From IMG/VR virus record IMGVR_UViG_3300021335_000105, positions 1-21,941 of that record: a stretch of 21,941 nt of DNA. One strand, 5' to 3'. The notes under the pieces were generated by a model. It did no database searches. It was not told where the DNA came from and saw only the letters and a program-made list of their open reading frames with translations. Position numbers and translations under genes: made by a program. The stretch comes from a virus. Each line of letters opens with the position of its first letter. The stretch's first letter is position 1. Of this stretch, positions 15,006 to 21,138 are shown piece after piece.

Positions 15006-15421
15006 TTAAAAAAATTAAATCGGTAATTAAATCCACAGTATCAACACTCAAAAAAGTTTCCACTAAAGAGAAAAAAGTTGAATGTGTAATTGATAATCAA
15101 AAAGTTGATTGTCAAACATTTGAAGATACTAACTGGATTGGATATCCGGCTCCTGTAAGTATTCCTTATGATCCTTGGTTTGGATCTGCACCAAAATCAC
15201 AAAAAGCAATTCAATATGAAGAAAAAGTTGCCGCAGAATCTAAAATTAAAGAAGAGCAAAGAAAAGAAAAGACTCAAGAACCTGAAAACATTCACCAAGT
15301 GATGTATGAGAAAGCAACTAAAAATTGGAACACTGTAAAAGAAACTCAAGGTGGTTCTGAGAACTTTCAAGAAGGTTCTGGTGGTTGGAACTCTGGCACT
15401 GGTATGGGGCAATATCGATGA
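15002..15421 (+). CDS. Hypothetical protein, Lys/Gly-rich, 139 aa
   Basis: ATG overlaps the lysozyme-like stop (ATGA). The basic N-terminus (MIKKIKSVIKSTVSTLKK) is amphipathic rather than a signal peptide. A pair of Cys follows (ECVIDNQKVDCQT), then a Pro/Trp segment (YPAPVSIPYDPWFG), a charged helix and a Gly-rich tail (GSGGWNSGTGMGQYR). Not recognised. It ends ATGA with the next ORF, so the three genes are probably translated together. Possible partner or regulator of the exported lysozyme-like protein by position only. Confidence 0.68.
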   Translation: MIKKIKSVIKSTVSTLKKVSTKEKKVECVIDNQKVDCQTFEDTNWIGYPAPVSIPYDPWFGSAPKSQKAIQYEEKVAAESKIKEEQRKEKTQEPENIHQVMYEKATKNWNTVKETQGGSENFQEGSGGWNSGTGMGQYR

Positions 15422-15630
15422 ATAAGGATTGGCGTTACAGTAAGGAAAAGACTGCACTAAGAACTAGTGCTCTCAATATTCTTCTTCACAAATTTGGAAG
15501 AGAAATTAATTCTGATGGAACACCAAGACATTCAAATCAAAGTATTTACGAATGTGTTCATGATTGGGTATCACAAGGTAATGTAAATACTAATGGACTA
15601 GTTAAATACTATGAGGCATATTACTCATGA
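15418..15630 (+). CDS. Small hypothetical protein, 70 aa
   Basis: ATG 15418 overlaps the previous TGA and is preferred to an in-frame TTG at 15385. The product is soluble, helical and rich in Asn, Lys and Tyr (KTALRTSALNILLHKFG), ending in KYYEAYYS. No signal peptide. The stop overlaps the ATG of the metallopeptidase-like gene. Not recognised; a real gene judging from overlaps on both sides. Confidence 0.65.
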   Translation: MNKDWRYSKEKTALRTSALNILLHKFGREINSDGTPRHSNQSIYECVHDWVSQGNVNTNGLVKYYEAYYS

Positions 15631-16289
15631 AAAATCTTTTTGCTGCATTAATAGTAGCAATTTCATTTAGTTCTTCGGCAATTGCCAAACCAACTAAAGG
15701 ATTCAATACTATGGACTCTTTGGGTTGCATGATCCTACGAGAATGCACCGACAATGTTCGAAGAATCACAAGTATCAAGGATATTAAAAATAACTATCCC
15801 GACACTGATTATTCTGCTATTAATGTGGAGTTTGACCAGATGTTGGTATCCCTTGATAAAGTCGGAGTTATGGTTTTTTTAGCAGACCAAAAATACTTTC
15901 CAGTCGGGCATCGTGGTGTTTATCATACTGTAAGTAACAACTTTTATTTGAATGATGCTTTTATGCATCGACCATCAACACTTATGACTGTTATGCGTCA
16001 TGAGGGATGGCACGCTGCACAGGATTGTATGGCAGGTAGTATTAAGAATAGTTTGGTTGCTATTATTAAACCAGAAGAAGATGTGCCCAAACTTTGGAGA
16101 GAAATGGTAGAGGACACTTATCCAAAACATTCAGTGCCTTGGGAATCGGAAGCAATGTGGGCAGGTAAGACTGAAGGCATGACTGCTAAAGCACTCTCTG
16201 CTTGTGCTACTGGTAAAATGTGGACCATATATCCTCCCACACCTCTGACTAAAAAGTGGTTGATTGAAAATAACTATATCAATAAATAA
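15627..16289 (+). CDS. Exported HExxH protein, putative zinc metallopeptidase, 220 aa
   Basis: A signal peptide is clear (MKNLFAALIVAISFSSSAIA, cut after residue 20). The mature part contains MRHEGWHAAQDC: H125-E126-x-x-H129, the zincin HExxH motif, with an adjacent Cys. A third ligand could be E173 or E175 in WESEAMWAGK about 45 residues later, as in gluzincin-type arrangements. Paired Cys around 34-40 (CMILREC) and 133 suggest disulfides. If active it would cleave proteins in the host periplasm or outer envelope. ATG overlaps the previous stop (ATGA). The HExxH match alone can be accidental; the local helix and downstream Glu raise the odds. Confidence 0.75.
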   Translation: MKNLFAALIVAISFSSSAIAKPTKGFNTMDSLGCMILRECTDNVRRITSIKDIKNNYPDTDYSAINVEFDQMLVSLDKVGVMVFLADQKYFPVGHRGVYHTVSNNFYLNDAFMHRPSTLMTVMRHEGWHAAQDCMAGSIKNSLVAIIKPEEDVPKLWREMVEDTYPKHSVPWESEAMWAGKTEGMTAKALSACATGKMWTIYPPTPLTKKWLIENNYINK

Positions 16290-16318
16290 TAAAATCCTAC
16301 ATAGGAAAACCAGCCAAG

Positions 16319-16352
16319 AAGAGTTCTGTGAAAAAACTCTTTGTGTTATAAT
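16319..16352 (+). promoter_or_regulatory. Hairpin and extended -10 promoter
   Basis: AAGAGTT (16319-16325) pairs with AACTCTT (16335-16341) over a 9-base loop. The 3' arm runs almost directly into TGTTATAAT (16344-16352), an extended -10 (TGnTATAAT) of sigma-70 type. The -35 region is poor. This is the only clear gap (16290-16385) in the run of small genes and probably starts a second transcript. A late-like AATAAATA also lies at 16281-16288. Confidence 0.5.
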
Positions 16353-16385
16353 GGTAAACTCTTTGTTGGATATTAAAACTCAAGC

Positions 16386-16580
16386 ATGACTAACTTAACA
16401 AGAGATGTATTAATCAAAACCATAGTTGCTGAAGAAATGAAAGAATGTGATGGTAATGATTATACAAAACAACTTAAGAATGTCTATCATAAATGGGAAC
16501 ATGAATCAAGTGAAGTTCTTTGTAGACAATATAACAAGATCGTGAATACAAATCTGACAGTAGATGTATTGACACCCTAA
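16386..16580 (+). CDS. Small hypothetical protein, 64 aa
   Basis: ATG 16386 lies 34 bases after the extended -10 element, without a clear ribosome site. Soluble, mixed-charge helical protein (RDVLIKTIVAEEMKECDG), no signal peptide or membrane segment. Two Cys (ECDG, LCRQ). Not recognised; moderate support from position and codon use like its neighbours. Confidence 0.6.
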   Translation: MTNLTRDVLIKTIVAEEMKECDGNDYTKQLKNVYHKWEHESSEVLCRQYNKIVNTNLTVDVLTP

Positions 16581-16604
16581 ATAGAGTTGCCTTACTCTAT
16601 ACTC

Positions 16605-16916
16605 ATGCTCGGAAACAAATCCAAAGCAAAGGTAGAAGAGAAAGACGACCACCATGAAGATAAAAGTGAAGTTCTTGGTAATCTGGTGAAAGTTGTTGTA
16701 CTTATATGGTCTGCTTCTTTACTCACCTTTAGTTACGTTAGACTTCCTAATGGTCAAAAGATTTTAGATTTTGATCCTACGTTTATTGCATCAGTCTTTT
16801 CAGGATCACTTGCTGCATTTGGTTTAAGTCCTGCTAAAAATGGTGGTTCTCAAGCAAAGGTAATTGCAAAAAAAGAACCTGAAGTTGTATCTGCAGTAGA
16901 ACCCAAGAAATACTAA
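16605..16916 (+). CDS. Two-segment membrane protein, 103 aa
   Basis: ATG 16605 chosen over TTG 16587, both in frame; no strong ribosome site. The charged cytoplasmic N-terminus (KVEEKDDHHEDKSE) is followed by a hydrophobic segment at about 27-45 (LVKVVVLIWSASLLTFSYV), a short loop with RLPNGQK, and a second weaker segment at about 59-74 (TFIASVFSGSLAAFGL). Both termini probably face the cytoplasm. Size and two-segment topology resemble small phage holins (class II), but no family is recognised. The TAA overlaps the ATG of the next gene (TAATG). Confidence 0.72.
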   Translation: MLGNKSKAKVEEKDDHHEDKSEVLGNLVKVVVLIWSASLLTFSYVRLPNGQKILDFDPTFIASVFSGSLAAFGLSPAKNGGSQAKVIAKKEPEVVSAVEPKKY

Positions 16917-17527
16917 TGAGGAAATCTACCGAGCAAGTTACAGAGCATGTACCGAGTAAGTCTCCTTTTAAAATTGTAGCATTAGTAATTGGTGGAGTTA
17001 TTGGTATTGCTCATATTGGTGTTTTGGGGCATTTGATTAATGCTAGCAACACAATTAAATACCCAATTATTAATCTTCCTGATGGGAAGTATTCTTCTTA
17101 TAATGTACAAGTTGGAAAAGATGGGTATAAAATTGAGTATCGTGCAAATGACCCAAAGGTTTTGACCTCTGAAAGGTCAATGAATTTGGATAAGGACAGA
17201 AGGGGTCTCTTTGGTGGTGGAAGTGAGCAGAGAAATGAATATCGTCGTGATGAATATACTGCTGAAGGGTATCGTAATATGCAAGGTGGAGGTGAAATAA
17301 ATGCTGAGGGAAAGTCTGCAAAAGACATAGAGTGCATCGTGGCGGACGCTGGAGCACGGAGTCAAGGTGCGATGGCAGGAACTAGTATTGCTGCTGGTGC
17401 CATTATTCCTGCGGTTGCTAATATTCCTTATATTGGATGGTTAGCATCTGGATGGGCTCTTATTTTAGGGCAAAAAGTTGGATCTGAAGTTGGATCTGAA
17501 GTTGGTAGTGTATTTAATGACTGTTAA
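16916..17527 (+). CDS. Membrane protein with Gly-rich domain, 203 aa
   Basis: ATG 16916 overlaps the previous stop. One N-terminal membrane helix at about 20-41 (IVALVIGGVIGIAHIGVLGHL), then a polar segment of about 100 residues with charged and Gly-rich parts (GLFGGGSEQRNEYRRDEY). The C-terminal region is small-residue-rich and hydrophobic (SIAAGAIIPAVANIPYIGWL, then ASGWALILGQ), resembling glycine-zipper segments that insert in membranes. It ends with a short VGSE repeat and NDC. A pore-forming or membrane-anchored envelope role is plausible. The stop overlaps the start of the 51-aa gene. Confidence 0.72.
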   Translation: MRKSTEQVTEHVPSKSPFKIVALVIGGVIGIAHIGVLGHLINASNTIKYPIINLPDGKYSSYNVQVGKDGYKIEYRANDPKVLTSERSMNLDKDRRGLFGGGSEQRNEYRRDEYTAEGYRNMQGGGEINAEGKSAKDIECIVADAGARSQGAMAGTSIAAGAIIPAVANIPYIGWLASGWALILGQKVGSEVGSEVGSVFNDC

Positions 17528-17682
17528 TGGAATTGTTTTTAAGACCACTGAATGATTTTAATGATCCTACTTGGAGTGTAATTATATCTCTTGCCATTCT
17601 TTTGGGAGGAGTTTTATATTATGTTGCATATATACTTCGTATGGCTTCTGATGAAATGAGAAATGAGCGACCTGACGAATAA
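17527..17682 (+). CDS. Single-span small membrane protein, 51 aa
   Basis: ATG 17527 overlaps the preceding TAA (TAATG). The protein has an N-terminal polar segment, one hydrophobic helix (WSVIISLAILLGGVLYYVAYIL, shown by its first and last parts WSVII and VAYIL) and a short charged tail (SDEMRNERPDE). Too short for a family call. Topology is unclear. It belongs to the coupled run of membrane genes and overlaps the 26-codon remnant at 17663. Confidence 0.62.
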   Translation: MELFLRPLNDFNDPTWSVIISLAILLGGVLYYVAYILRMASDEMRNERPDE

Positions 17683-17743
17683 GGATGCTGAACAAGATTC
17701 TAAACTTGCTGTTCTAGAAAGTAGAGTAAATTATGAATTCTAG
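17663..17743 (+). pseudogene. 26-aa remnant resembling the coiled-coil gene at 7178
   Basis: ATG 17663 opens a frame that reads MSDLTNKDAEQDSKLAVLES and stops after RVNYEF at TAG 17741-17743. SKLAVLESRV matches SKVAVLESKL near the start of the coiled-coil membrane protein at 7178. The match ends where the next gene begins (ATG 17733), as if a paralogue had been cut off. It may still be translated as a short peptide. The match is short, so chance is possible. Confidence 0.4.
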
Positions 17744-17984
17744 AGGGCAAAATATTGTTATTCAACAACCAGAATGTGATGGTTATATTAAAGTTGGTTT
17801 TTTTGAAGGATGTTTAGGTGATTTTAGTACATTACATTTAATTTTAATTTTAAGTGCATCTGGATTATTGCTCATCATCTGGAAATCTCCCTCTATTATA
17901 AAAGAACTAAAGTGGTATAAGTTTAGGCAAAGATATTATGATTTTCGTTCTGTAATGGAAAAGAAATTTTATAGGAAAAAGTAA
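17733..17984 (+). CDS. Single-span membrane protein, 83 aa
   Basis: ATG 17733 lies inside the remnant ORF. The N-terminal 33 residues are polar with two Cys (C15, C27). They precede one membrane helix at about 34-50 (LHLILILSASGLLLIIW) and a strongly basic C-terminal tail (KWYKFRQRYYDFRSV, then KKFYRKK). The positive-inside rule puts the tail in the cytoplasm and the Cys-bearing N-terminus outside. Not recognised. TAA overlaps the next ATG (TAATG). Confidence 0.7.
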   Translation: MNSRGQNIVIQQPECDGYIKVGFFEGCLGDFSTLHLILILSASGLLLIIWKSPSIIKELKWYKFRQRYYDFRSVMEKKFYRKK

Positions 17985-18217
17985 TGCAAAAAGTCATTAA
18001 CATAATCGCACTTCTTTCAGGTCTTGTATCACTATCAGTCGTTGGTGGTGGAGCATATCTCTATCTCAATAAGGATGCAATGATTGAAGATGTAAGAGCA
18101 AAGGCAACAGAAGAAATCACAAAGGCAATCACAGAAGCACTTCCTGGAATGATTGATAGTGCTATGCCGGAGGTTCCTGAGTTACCAAAAGAAACTGGTG
18201 GTGTGTTGCCTTTCTGA
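17984..18217 (+). CDS. Membrane-anchored small protein, 77 aa
   Basis: ATG 17984 overlaps the previous stop. One N-terminal hydrophobic helix at about 5-28 (INIIALLSGLVSLSVVGGGA) acts as anchor. An amphipathic helical stretch rich in A/E/K follows, then a Pro-rich tail (PEVPELPKETGG). A similar protein is, in my recollection, common in T4-like cyanophages, function unknown. N-in topology with a short outer domain is compatible with, but does not show, a spanin-like role. Confidence 0.74.
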   Translation: MQKVINIIALLSGLVSLSVVGGGAYLYLNKDAMIEDVRAKATEEITKAITEALPGMIDSAMPEVPELPKETGGVLPF

Positions 18218-18265
18218 CAATTTGATGAGAAATGTTAAATAACAATAATATTACTGCTCTTTTCA

Positions 18266-18376
18266 ATGACTAGATCTGTACCTAGAAAAAAACAAAAAGA
18301 TAATCAAGATAAGTTCTTCTTGTATGTTATTTTTTTTCATCTCTTCACTGCCATTTCTAACATCTTTAAAGATTGA
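18266..18376 (+). CDS. Very small membrane protein, 36 aa
   Basis: ATG 18266 to TGA 18376. A basic N-terminus (MTRSVPRKKQKDNQDK) precedes one hydrophobic helix (FFLYVIFFHLFTAISNIF). The stop overlaps the ATG of the Pro-rich gene (TGATG), the same coupling seen through this block, which is the main reason to believe it. No recognisable family; no clear ribosome site. Confidence 0.5.
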   Translation: MTRSVPRKKQKDNQDKFFLYVIFFHLFTAISNIFKD

Positions 18377-19023
18377 TGCCTGAAATTCGTGATATAAAAA
18401 TAAATGAAATAAGTATTCCTCCAGTTAGAAGTATCTTTACTGGACCACCACAAGCAATACCAAATTCACCACCAGTCACTGTTACAATAGGTTCTCCTAT
18501 TGTTGATATTCCAGGATGTGTAGAGTTTAATCCTAATGGTCCTGGATTAGTTGATAGTGATCCAGCAGGTAATAGAGTGTTGTGTGATGGTAATGTGCCA
18601 TCATTTAATCCAATTGAGTATGAACCAAATCAGGCAATTATGTCTGGACCTCCAGAACCTATTCCTTCTCATGATGAGACACCAAAACCTTCAATAATAC
18701 CAGAGATACCAATACCATCTGGGACACCTCCTGCCCCTGCTATTGTGGATAAGAAAGAAGAAAAATCAATAGAAGTAGTAGAGGATCCAACATTCGTGGA
18801 GCAGTATCTACCATCAACAGAAGAAGTTATTACGACAGTTATTATTGCTGCTACAGCAGCTTCTGCAGCAGTGTTTGGTAAACCAATAGCAGATTTTTTA
18901 CTTAAGTTAATTAAACCTACTGTTAGAAAAGTAATTCAGAAAGTAAAGGATAAGGTAGGTGTTACTCCTGAGGTGCTGTCTGTGAGGGAGAGACGCCAGT
19001 TGCAGAGGGACTTGAGAAAGTAG
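18376..19023 (+). CDS. Pro-rich protein with membrane segment, 215 aa
   Basis: ATG 18376 overlaps the stop of the 36-aa ORF and is preferred over TTG 18373. The N-terminal two-thirds are extended and Pro-rich (ISIPPVRSIFTGPPQAIPNS) with two Cys (PGCVEF, VLCDG). A hydrophobic segment at about 152-170 (VITTVIIAATAASAAVFG) is followed by a basic C-terminus (KPTVRKVIQKVKDKV). A similar Pro-rich protein is, to my knowledge, widespread in cyanophages, function unknown. The last 62 bases overlap the end of the convergent minus-strand gene. Confidence 0.78.
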   Translation: MPEIRDIKINEISIPPVRSIFTGPPQAIPNSPPVTVTIGSPIVDIPGCVEFNPNGPGLVDSDPAGNRVLCDGNVPSFNPIEYEPNQAIMSGPPEPIPSHDETPKPSIIPEIPIPSGTPPAPAIVDKKEEKSIEVVEDPTFVEQYLPSTEEVITTVIIAATAASAAVFGKPIADFLLKLIKPTVRKVIQKVKDKVGVTPEVLSVRERRQLQRDLRK

Positions 19024-19717
19024 GAATAGAATGTCGGTGTGGGGCAATAGCATTCTTATTCATCACGGTTACATCGGCACAAATCTTTGCCATCTCTGTG
19101 CCGGGAGTGAACATAATCCCCTCCTTCATTAGATTTCCACAATTTTTAAGACGTGCCAGTTCAAAATCCAATCTCTTATTAGCAGTGAGTTGTTGCTGTA
19201 AAGCAATCTGTGTTGCTGCTGCTTTCTTACACTGATCTTGTAGTTTTTGATCCAGTGGTTTACTCCATGTAGCAGAGAATCCAACACTCAAATTATAATT
19301 ATCTTTTTGTCCTGTTCTTGTACGTTTGTAGAATACTACGTCACCAGGATTATCTAAAATACCATCACCAATAGGGTTGCCATTCTCATCAAAGGCACCA
19401 AAGTTATCTGTGACATCATATACAGGGTCATTATAATAAGGTTCATATGGTCTGGCAGATGACACACTGCCCGTTACATATGGAGTGAAGTTTAGAGTAG
19501 GTCCCTGACACTGGATTCCACCACCATAAGTGTTTGTGATGTACGGACCCTGTAAAACTTGTATTGCCTGATTAGTAACAGAACCTGAAGAGTTAGCAAC
19601 AGGATTAGCTGTGGCGCTAACACCACCCACAGTATTAGCCAATGCTTGAGATGGCGATAGTAGTCCAAGAAGAATTATTCCTACTGACTGAATATGGAGG
19701 TTGTATCTGTTACGGAT
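18962..19717 (-). CDS. Exported Cys-containing protein, about 243-251 aa, start unclear
   Basis: The frame is well supported by its signal-peptide-like stretch (VGIILLGLLSPSQALA) and mature sequence, but no ATG, GTG or TTG precedes that stretch except an ATG at 19846, which would overlap the upstream gene by 166 bases with an implausible Arg/Ser-rich leader. Initiation from ATC 19717 (MRNRYNLHIQSV) or ATT 19693 would give a good signal peptide. The mature part has Tyr/Asn/Gly-rich segments, four Cys and an Ala/Gln-rich helix (KKAAATQIALQQQLTANKRL). It probably acts outside the cytoplasm with the two genes upstream of it. A frameshift from the preceding gene or a sequencing error are alternatives. 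Confidence 0.65.
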   Translation of the reverse strand: MRNRYNLHIQSVGIILLGLLSPSQALANTVGGVSATANPVANSSGSVTNQAIQVLQGPYITNTYGGGIQCQGPTLNFTPYVTGSVSSARPYEPYYNDPVYDVTDNFGAFDENGNPIGDGILDNPGDVVFYKRTRTGQKDNYNLSVGFSATWSKPLDQKLQDQCKKAAATQIALQQQLTANKRLDFELARLKNCGNLMKEGIMFTPGTEMAKICADVTVMNKNAIAPHRHSIPTFSSPSATGVSPSQTAPQE

Positions 19718-20121
19718 TCTATGAGAGTTTCTCTTTGGATTATTGTTTGATTCTGTAATCCTGGTCCTTGATAGGATTCTGTGAATTGAAATGCTGCTCC
19801 AGGATTTGATTGTTTCCAGGTTTGATTTCCTTGTAATCCTGTCCATGTCGAAGTCACTCCGTCTATAGTATTAGTTCCCGCAGTTGATGGGGTTAAATTG
19901 ATTGTTCCACTCGCAGTTTCTACATTACTTCCGGTTACAGAATATTGATAACCAGTAGAGTAATCCATCGAGTTAATGGTTTCTGTAATCTTTTGTGTCG
20001 TTTCAGTATGACTCGTCATAGAGCCTTGGGTAAAGTTAGGCACGACTGGGACAGCTTGTGCTGCTCCATGTGCCATACCAAGAATCAATCCGAGACCGAT
20101 TGCTTCTTGTAGTCTTGTCAT
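19681..20121 (-). CDS. Exported Thr/Ser-rich protein, 146 aa
   Basis: ATG (20121-20119) overlaps the TGA of the upstream gene (ATGA). The N-terminal signal peptide (IGLGLILGMAHGAAQA, cut after about residue 23) is followed by a beta-rich Thr/Ser/Asn/Gln-rich domain (TQKITETINSMDYSTGYQYS) with no Cys. Composition resembles secreted beta-sheet or fibre-like proteins. Similar proteins recur in cyanophages, function unknown. The 3' end overlaps the beginning of the next exported gene. Confidence 0.78.
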   Translation of the reverse strand: MTRLQEAIGLGLILGMAHGAAQAVPVVPNFTQGSMTSHTETTQKITETINSMDYSTGYQYSVTGSNVETASGTINLTPSTAGTNTIDGVTSTWTGLQGNQTWKQSNPGAAFQFTESYQGPGLQNQTIIQRETLIESVTDTTSIFSQ

Positions 20122-20633
20122 CAGTCAAAAATAGATACTTCAGATACAAATTGTCCGATAGCAGATGTGCCAGCACCACCAGCACCTACAGTGATAGCAC
20201 CATCTGTTGTGATAGTACCAGTAGGAGTACCAGTTCCAGCAGCAGTAGAGGTAAGATCGCCAAAGTTAGCAACATCACCAACACTTACAGCAGCAGAAGG
20301 AATAGCATCACCAGCAGTAAAGGAGTTTGAGAAACTGAATGTAGTACCATCAGTTGTTTGATATGCTGTAGGAACAGAACCAGGAGCAACACCGCTGGAA
20401 AGAGTTCCAAGACCACCTACAGAATAATCGGCAGATGCTTTTGAACCACCACCAACATCGAGAGTTACACCATTACCGGATACAGAGTAGGAGTTTCCAA
20501 CTCTTACTGCTCTGGTAGCAGCAGCATCAACCGTTAGTTGAACACTAGATGAAAGTTTATGTGTAAGGGCACCGGCATTTGCTGCCGTACCTGTCATCAA
20601 TAACATTCCAAAAGCAATTAATGCTTTTTTCAT
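20121..20633 (-). CDS. Exported Gly/Ala/Ser-rich protein, 170 aa
   Basis: ATG 20633-20631 with a clear signal peptide (MKKALIAFGMLLMTGTAANA, cut after residue 20). The mature domain is almost entirely G, A, S, T and V (VSGNGVTLDVGGGSKASADY; TAAGTGTPTGTITTDGAITV) with very few charges, suggesting a beta-sheet secreted or surface protein. It is the first gene of a three-gene minus-strand operon behind CATAAATA at 20668-20661. No Shine-Dalgarno sequence is visible. Function not known. Confidence 0.8.
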   Translation of the reverse strand: MKKALIAFGMLLMTGTAANAGALTHKLSSSVQLTVDAAATRAVRVGNSYSVSGNGVTLDVGGGSKASADYSVGGLGTLSSGVAPGSVPTAYQTTDGTTFSFSNSFTAGDAIPSAAVSVGDVANFGDLTSTAAGTGTPTGTITTDGAITVGAGGAGTSAIGQFVSEVSIFD

Positions 20634-20660
20634 TTGAAGGATTATATGTATAACTGAGAT

Positions 20661-20668
20661 TATTTATG
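20661..20668 (-). promoter_or_regulatory. Late promoter CATAAATA for exported operon
   Basis: On the minus strand this reads CATAAATA (NATAAATA class), 27 bases upstream of the ATG at 20633. It is the mirror image of the plus-strand element at 20680-20687. Confidence 0.65.
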
Positions 20669-20679
20669 ATTCTGATTAG

Positions 20680-20687
20680 CATAAATA
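20680..20687 (+). promoter_or_regulatory. Late promoter CATAAATA
   Basis: CATAAATA 21 bases before ATG 20709. With the minus-strand copy it forms a 9-bp inverted repeat (TTATTTATG / CATAAATAA) with an 11-base spacer, so the two operons fire divergently from one site. Confidence 0.65.
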
Positions 20688-20708
20688 AAACGAATTGATA
20701 AAATTGAA

Positions 20709-20924
20709 ATGAACGAACAGCAAAATCATTTGTCACAATTAGTTGAACAAAGATCTAAACTTGCATCAGATTTGGATAATTTAGGAAATCAATCTACAAG
20801 AACCAGAGAGTTGTTCTTGAAGACACAAGGTGCGATTGAGTATCTTGAGGCTGTCGGAGTCACACTGTCAGAACCAGAAGTCACCGAAGAATCAGCAGAA
20901 GAAGAGACCGCAGAAGAAGGTTGA
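20709..20924 (+). CDS. Small coiled-coil protein, 71 aa
   Basis: ATG 20709. Residues about 3-55 form a helical coiled coil (HLSQLVEQRSKLASDLDNLG) and the tail is strongly acidic (EESAEEETAEEG). No signal peptide or membrane segment. Similar small acidic coiled-coil proteins are frequent in cyanophages, without known role; an assembly chaperone is conceivable. The ORF end overlaps the sigma-70 promoter of the tRNA cluster by four bases. Confidence 0.75.
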   Translation: MNEQQNHLSQLVEQRSKLASDLDNLGNQSTRTRELFLKTQGAIEYLEAVGVTLSEPEVTEESAEEETAEEG

Positions 20925-20949
20925 CAGATACATTTTAATCCCTTATAAT
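20921..20949 (+). promoter_or_regulatory. Near-consensus sigma-70 promoter of tRNA cluster
   Basis: TTGACA (20921-20926), 17-base spacer, TATAAT (20944-20949). This is a perfect consensus for host sigma-70-type polymerase, so the tRNAs are probably transcribed early. Start would be near 20956, just before tRNA-Arg. Confidence 0.92.
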
Positions 20950-20963
20950 ATGAGGGTCAACAA

Positions 20964-21037
20964 GGGCAAGTAGTTCAGTGGATCAGAACAGCGCACTTCT
21001 AATGCGTTGGTCGGGGGTTCGAATCCCTCCTTGCCTG
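20964..21037 (+). tRNA. tRNA-Arg (anticodon UCU)
   Basis: Acceptor GGGCAAG/CTTGCCT (first pair G-U), D stem GTTC/GAAC, anticodon stem GCGCA/TGCGT with loop CTTCTAA (anticodon TCT), T arm GGGGG-TTCGAAT-CCCTC, discriminator G, no encoded CCA. It decodes AGA/AGG, codons frequent in this AT-rich phage. Confidence 0.94.
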
Positions 21038-21039
21038 TT

Positions 21040-21056
21040 GGAAACTTTATGTTTCC
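21040..21056 (+). other. Hairpin between tRNA-Arg and tRNA-Asn
   Basis: GGAAAC (21040-21045) pairs with GTTTCC (21051-21056) over TTTAT, followed by TTTA. It may be a processing signal or weak attenuator between the two tRNAs. Confidence 0.5.
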
Positions 21057-21061
21057 TTTAA

Positions 21062-21135
21062 TCCCCTGTAGCTCAATCAGGCAGAGCACGGAGCTGTTAA
21101 CTCTGGGGTTACAAGTTCGATTCTTGTCGGGGGAG
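21062..21135 (+). tRNA. tRNA-Asn (anticodon GUU)
   Basis: Acceptor TCCCCTG/CGGGGGA, D stem GCTC/GAGC, anticodon stem CGGAG/CTCTG with loop CTGTTAA (anticodon GTT), T arm ACAAG-TTCGATT-CTTGT, discriminator G, no encoded CCA. Confidence 0.95.
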
Positions 21136-21138
21136 CCT

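Noticed and set aside
16569-16603. TTGACA ... TATACT as a sigma-70 promoter before 16605
   Set aside because: The spacer is 23 bases, far from the usual 16-18, and the -10 would abut the start codon.
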